The translations under genes and the position numbers were made by a program. Below are positions 45,201 to 45,458 of a stretch of 45,458 nucleotides of DNA, one piece after another. Numbering within the stretch: position 1 is the first letter of the stretch; each line of letters starts with the position of its first letter. Where the stretch lies: positions 1 to 45,458 of the forward strand of contig JADLHT010000064.1 of assembly GCA_020848695.1 (NCBI GenBank), written 5' to 3'. Under the pieces are notes generated by a model. The model was not told the DNA's origin. It saw nothing but the letters and a program-made list of their open reading frames with translations, and searched no databases. This stretch comes from Saprospiraceae bacterium. Its GTDB lineage: Bacteria > Bacteroidota > Bacteroidia > Chitinophagales > Saprospiraceae.

Positions 45201-45458
45201 TGATCTGGATTTTTAGTAGCATCATAGTTGGATTGATGACAAGCTACACAAGTATTTGGAGTATTTGAGAATGAATTAATATGACATTGTTTGCAATCGT
45301 TAGCAATAACTTTATGTTGACCTTTTAATTCAAAAACTTGATCGTGTATATCAAATCTTGCAGGACTCCAACCAGGATCTGTTGTATGACATGTTTTGCA
45401 ATCGATTGATAAATTTAATTTTTTATGAGATGGGTCAATACTTGCATCGTAATCTTTC
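42236..45458 (-). CDS. Giant multiheme cytochrome c, at least 43 hemes (5' end outside window)
   Basis: The frame is open to the right edge, giving 1074 codons with the N-terminus missing; no start codon in the window is credible because heme modules continue to the edge. There are 43 CxxCH motifs. They fall into 14 triheme modules of about 75 residues (first-cysteine spacing 35-15-25, or 35-15-26 and 31-15-25 in two subtypes) plus one final heme. Each module has exactly three histidines outside CxxCH, in contexts such as FDHD, GKHK/GAH and NPDHK, as expected for bis-histidine hemes. The protein ends in CYSCHPDGKK without a T9SS tail. It should be a periplasmic or extracellular electron wire. 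It is the upstream gene of a tight operon with a barrel and a lipoprotein. Confidence 0.93.
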   Translation of the reverse strand, partial: KDYDASIDPSHKKLNLSIDCKTCHTTDPGWSPARFDIHDQVFELKGQHKVIANDCKQCHINSFSNTPNTCVACHQSNYDATKNPDHKLTGFSTECKQCHQEQAWVPSIFDHDGFFFPINSGKHKGTWTNCNECHTTPGNFKLYDCLICHKNPETDNKHVSVTGYRYQSNACLACHPTGDADISFDHNNTAFPLTGVHNTTDCFECHTSGFKGTPRECVNCHLNNFNTSQNPSHTKLNFSTDCIICHTTDPDWMPAKFDIHDQFYELKGAHNTVRNDCKTCHNGNYSNTPNTCFDCHQKDYNASKNPDHKVVQFPTDCKSCHNENAWMPSTFNHDGMYFPIYSGKHKGVWNNCVECHLNPNDYTIITCIGCHKNPETDDQHSMVNGYTYNDQMCLACHPQGDASMKFDHNNTTYPLTGAHRVAACIECHSKGFKGTPTDCNSCHQSDYEASLNPSHKKLNLSTDCISCHTTDPGWSPAKFEIHDNYYPLTGAHNPVRNNCALCHQGNYNQSGQDCYSCHQAQYDGSLNPEHKKLNLPTDCNQCHTTNPGWEPATFSIHDQFYELRGAHNLIRNDCNKCHTNGNYNNTPNTCFGCHQKDYELTKNPDHKLSQFNTDCASCHKESSWVPSTFDHDGLYFPINSGKHKGVWSQCTECHIDPTKYEIFQCIGCHINPKTNEDHIGIGGYVYQDFACLACHPQGDAKMAYDHNLGGFPLTGAHIIADCKDCHKTQFKGTSKECNSCHNLDYNNSLNPDHEILNLSIECAMCHTTNSGWTPALFPIHDQFWTFTGAHIPVKDNCAKCHQGNYNNTPNTCVGCHQSDYNTSSNPNHKSLNIPTDCDQCHTTDPGWAPVTFPIHDQYWPFTGSHIPVKDNCALCHKNGNYNNTPNTCVGCHLPQYNGSTNPNHKTLNIPTTCDNCHTTDPGWAPATFDIHDQYWMLKGAHLQIKNNCTACHNGNYNNTPNTCYGCHANDYNGANNPPHVSAGFPTTCASCHNETAWIPSSFDHDNMYFPIYSGKHKDEWNTCSQCHTNSSNYKIFTCLPCHPKPQTDSDHNGVQGYSYTSSACYSCHPDGKK
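42239..42496 (-). repeat. Cytochrome terminal unit: alpha module plus one heme (4 hemes)
   Basis: It encodes the last 86 residues: one alpha triheme module (spacing 35-15-26) and the first heme of a beta module, after which the protein ends within six residues. The last heme has no extra histidine of its own within the fragment. Confidence 0.9.
42497..43615 (-). repeat. Cytochrome super-repeat 3: modules alpha-beta-gamma-gamma-gamma (15 hemes)
   Basis: It encodes 373 residues: the 147-residue hexaheme block followed by three gamma modules of 75, 76 and 75 residues. It is the longest unit and lies nearest the C-terminus. Confidence 0.9.
43616..44509 (-). repeat. Cytochrome super-repeat 2: modules alpha-beta-gamma-gamma (12 hemes)
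   Basis: It encodes 298 residues: the same 147-residue hexaheme block with identical heme spacing, followed by two gamma modules of 75 and 76 residues. The extra residue comes from a Thr-Asn-Gly in place of Gln-Gly before Asn-Tyr-Asn-Asn. Confidence 0.9.
44510..45175 (-). repeat. Cytochrome super-repeat 1: modules alpha-beta-gamma (9 hemes)
   Basis: It encodes 222 residues, from the first heme cysteine of one alpha module to that of the next. It comprises a 147-residue alpha-beta hexaheme block (heme spacing 35-15-26-31-15-25) and one 75-residue gamma triheme module. The preceding sequence up to the window edge is the end of another unit with at least one gamma module. Confidence 0.9.

Noticed and set aside
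42239-45458. Regular repeats at about 225 bp that might suggest a CRISPR or satellite array
   Set aside because: The repeats keep reading frame, code for CxxCH modules and vary at synonymous positions; there are no short direct repeats with unique spacers.

Overview
The window reads as a chromosome segment of an AT-rich Bacteroidota, most like an environmental Saprospiraceae-type organism. The evidence is: several secreted proteins with type IX secretion (T9SS) C-terminal sorting domains, a short RpoD/SigA with the Bacteroidota N-terminus, TAnnTTTG-type -7 promoter boxes without Shine-Dalgarno sequences, a long-form GAPDH next to rpoD, and a fused ResB-CcsA (CcsBA) cytochrome c maturation protein. 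No tRNA, rRNA, CRISPR array, prophage or insertion sequence was seen. Family-level taxonomy is inference.

Layout. 1-18.5 kb, all on the plus strand: the tail of a probable T9SS cargo gene, an M36 fungalysin-type peptidase, an MFS exporter, an M1 aminopeptidase, a membrane metallophosphoesterase, an ABCB-type exporter, a small outer-membrane protein, murB, a giant LRR/SprB adhesin-like protein and a PQQ-type sugar dehydrogenase. Four complete genes here carry T9SS tails, so much of this block serves extracellular degradation and surface interaction. 18.5-22.9 kb, minus strand: carbonic anhydrase, bestrophin channel, ArsS radical SAM enzyme with its AhpD-like partner, a VOC protein and a DUF1761 membrane protein. 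23.1-26.9 kb: purA, then a cobalamin riboswitch driving a BtuB-like TonB receptor. 26.9-31.3 kb, minus strand: a cupin anti-sigma factor and ECF sigma pair, then a tandem CbbX-type AAA ATPase with a START-like partner. 31.5-36.3 kb, plus strand: rpoD, gap, an S41 peptidase and a methyltransferase.

36.3-36.8 kb is a roughly 500-base gap with small, possibly decayed ORFs. Beyond it lies the most striking part of the window: ccsBA (plus strand) converges on a tightly packed minus-strand operon of a giant multiheme cytochrome c (open at the window end), an outer-membrane beta-barrel and an OB-fold lipoprotein. The visible part of the cytochrome has 43 CxxCH motifs. They resolve into a strict array of about 75-residue triheme modules with heme spacing 35-15-25. 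Modules of three subtypes are arranged as alpha-beta-gamma, alpha-beta-gamma-gamma, alpha-beta-gamma-gamma-gamma, then a terminal alpha. Each triheme module brings exactly three extra histidines, as expected for bis-histidine hemes. Cytochrome, barrel, lipoprotein and its own heme-ligation machinery together suggest an outer-membrane or extracellular electron-transfer conduit not of the MtrAB type. This function is inferred from context.
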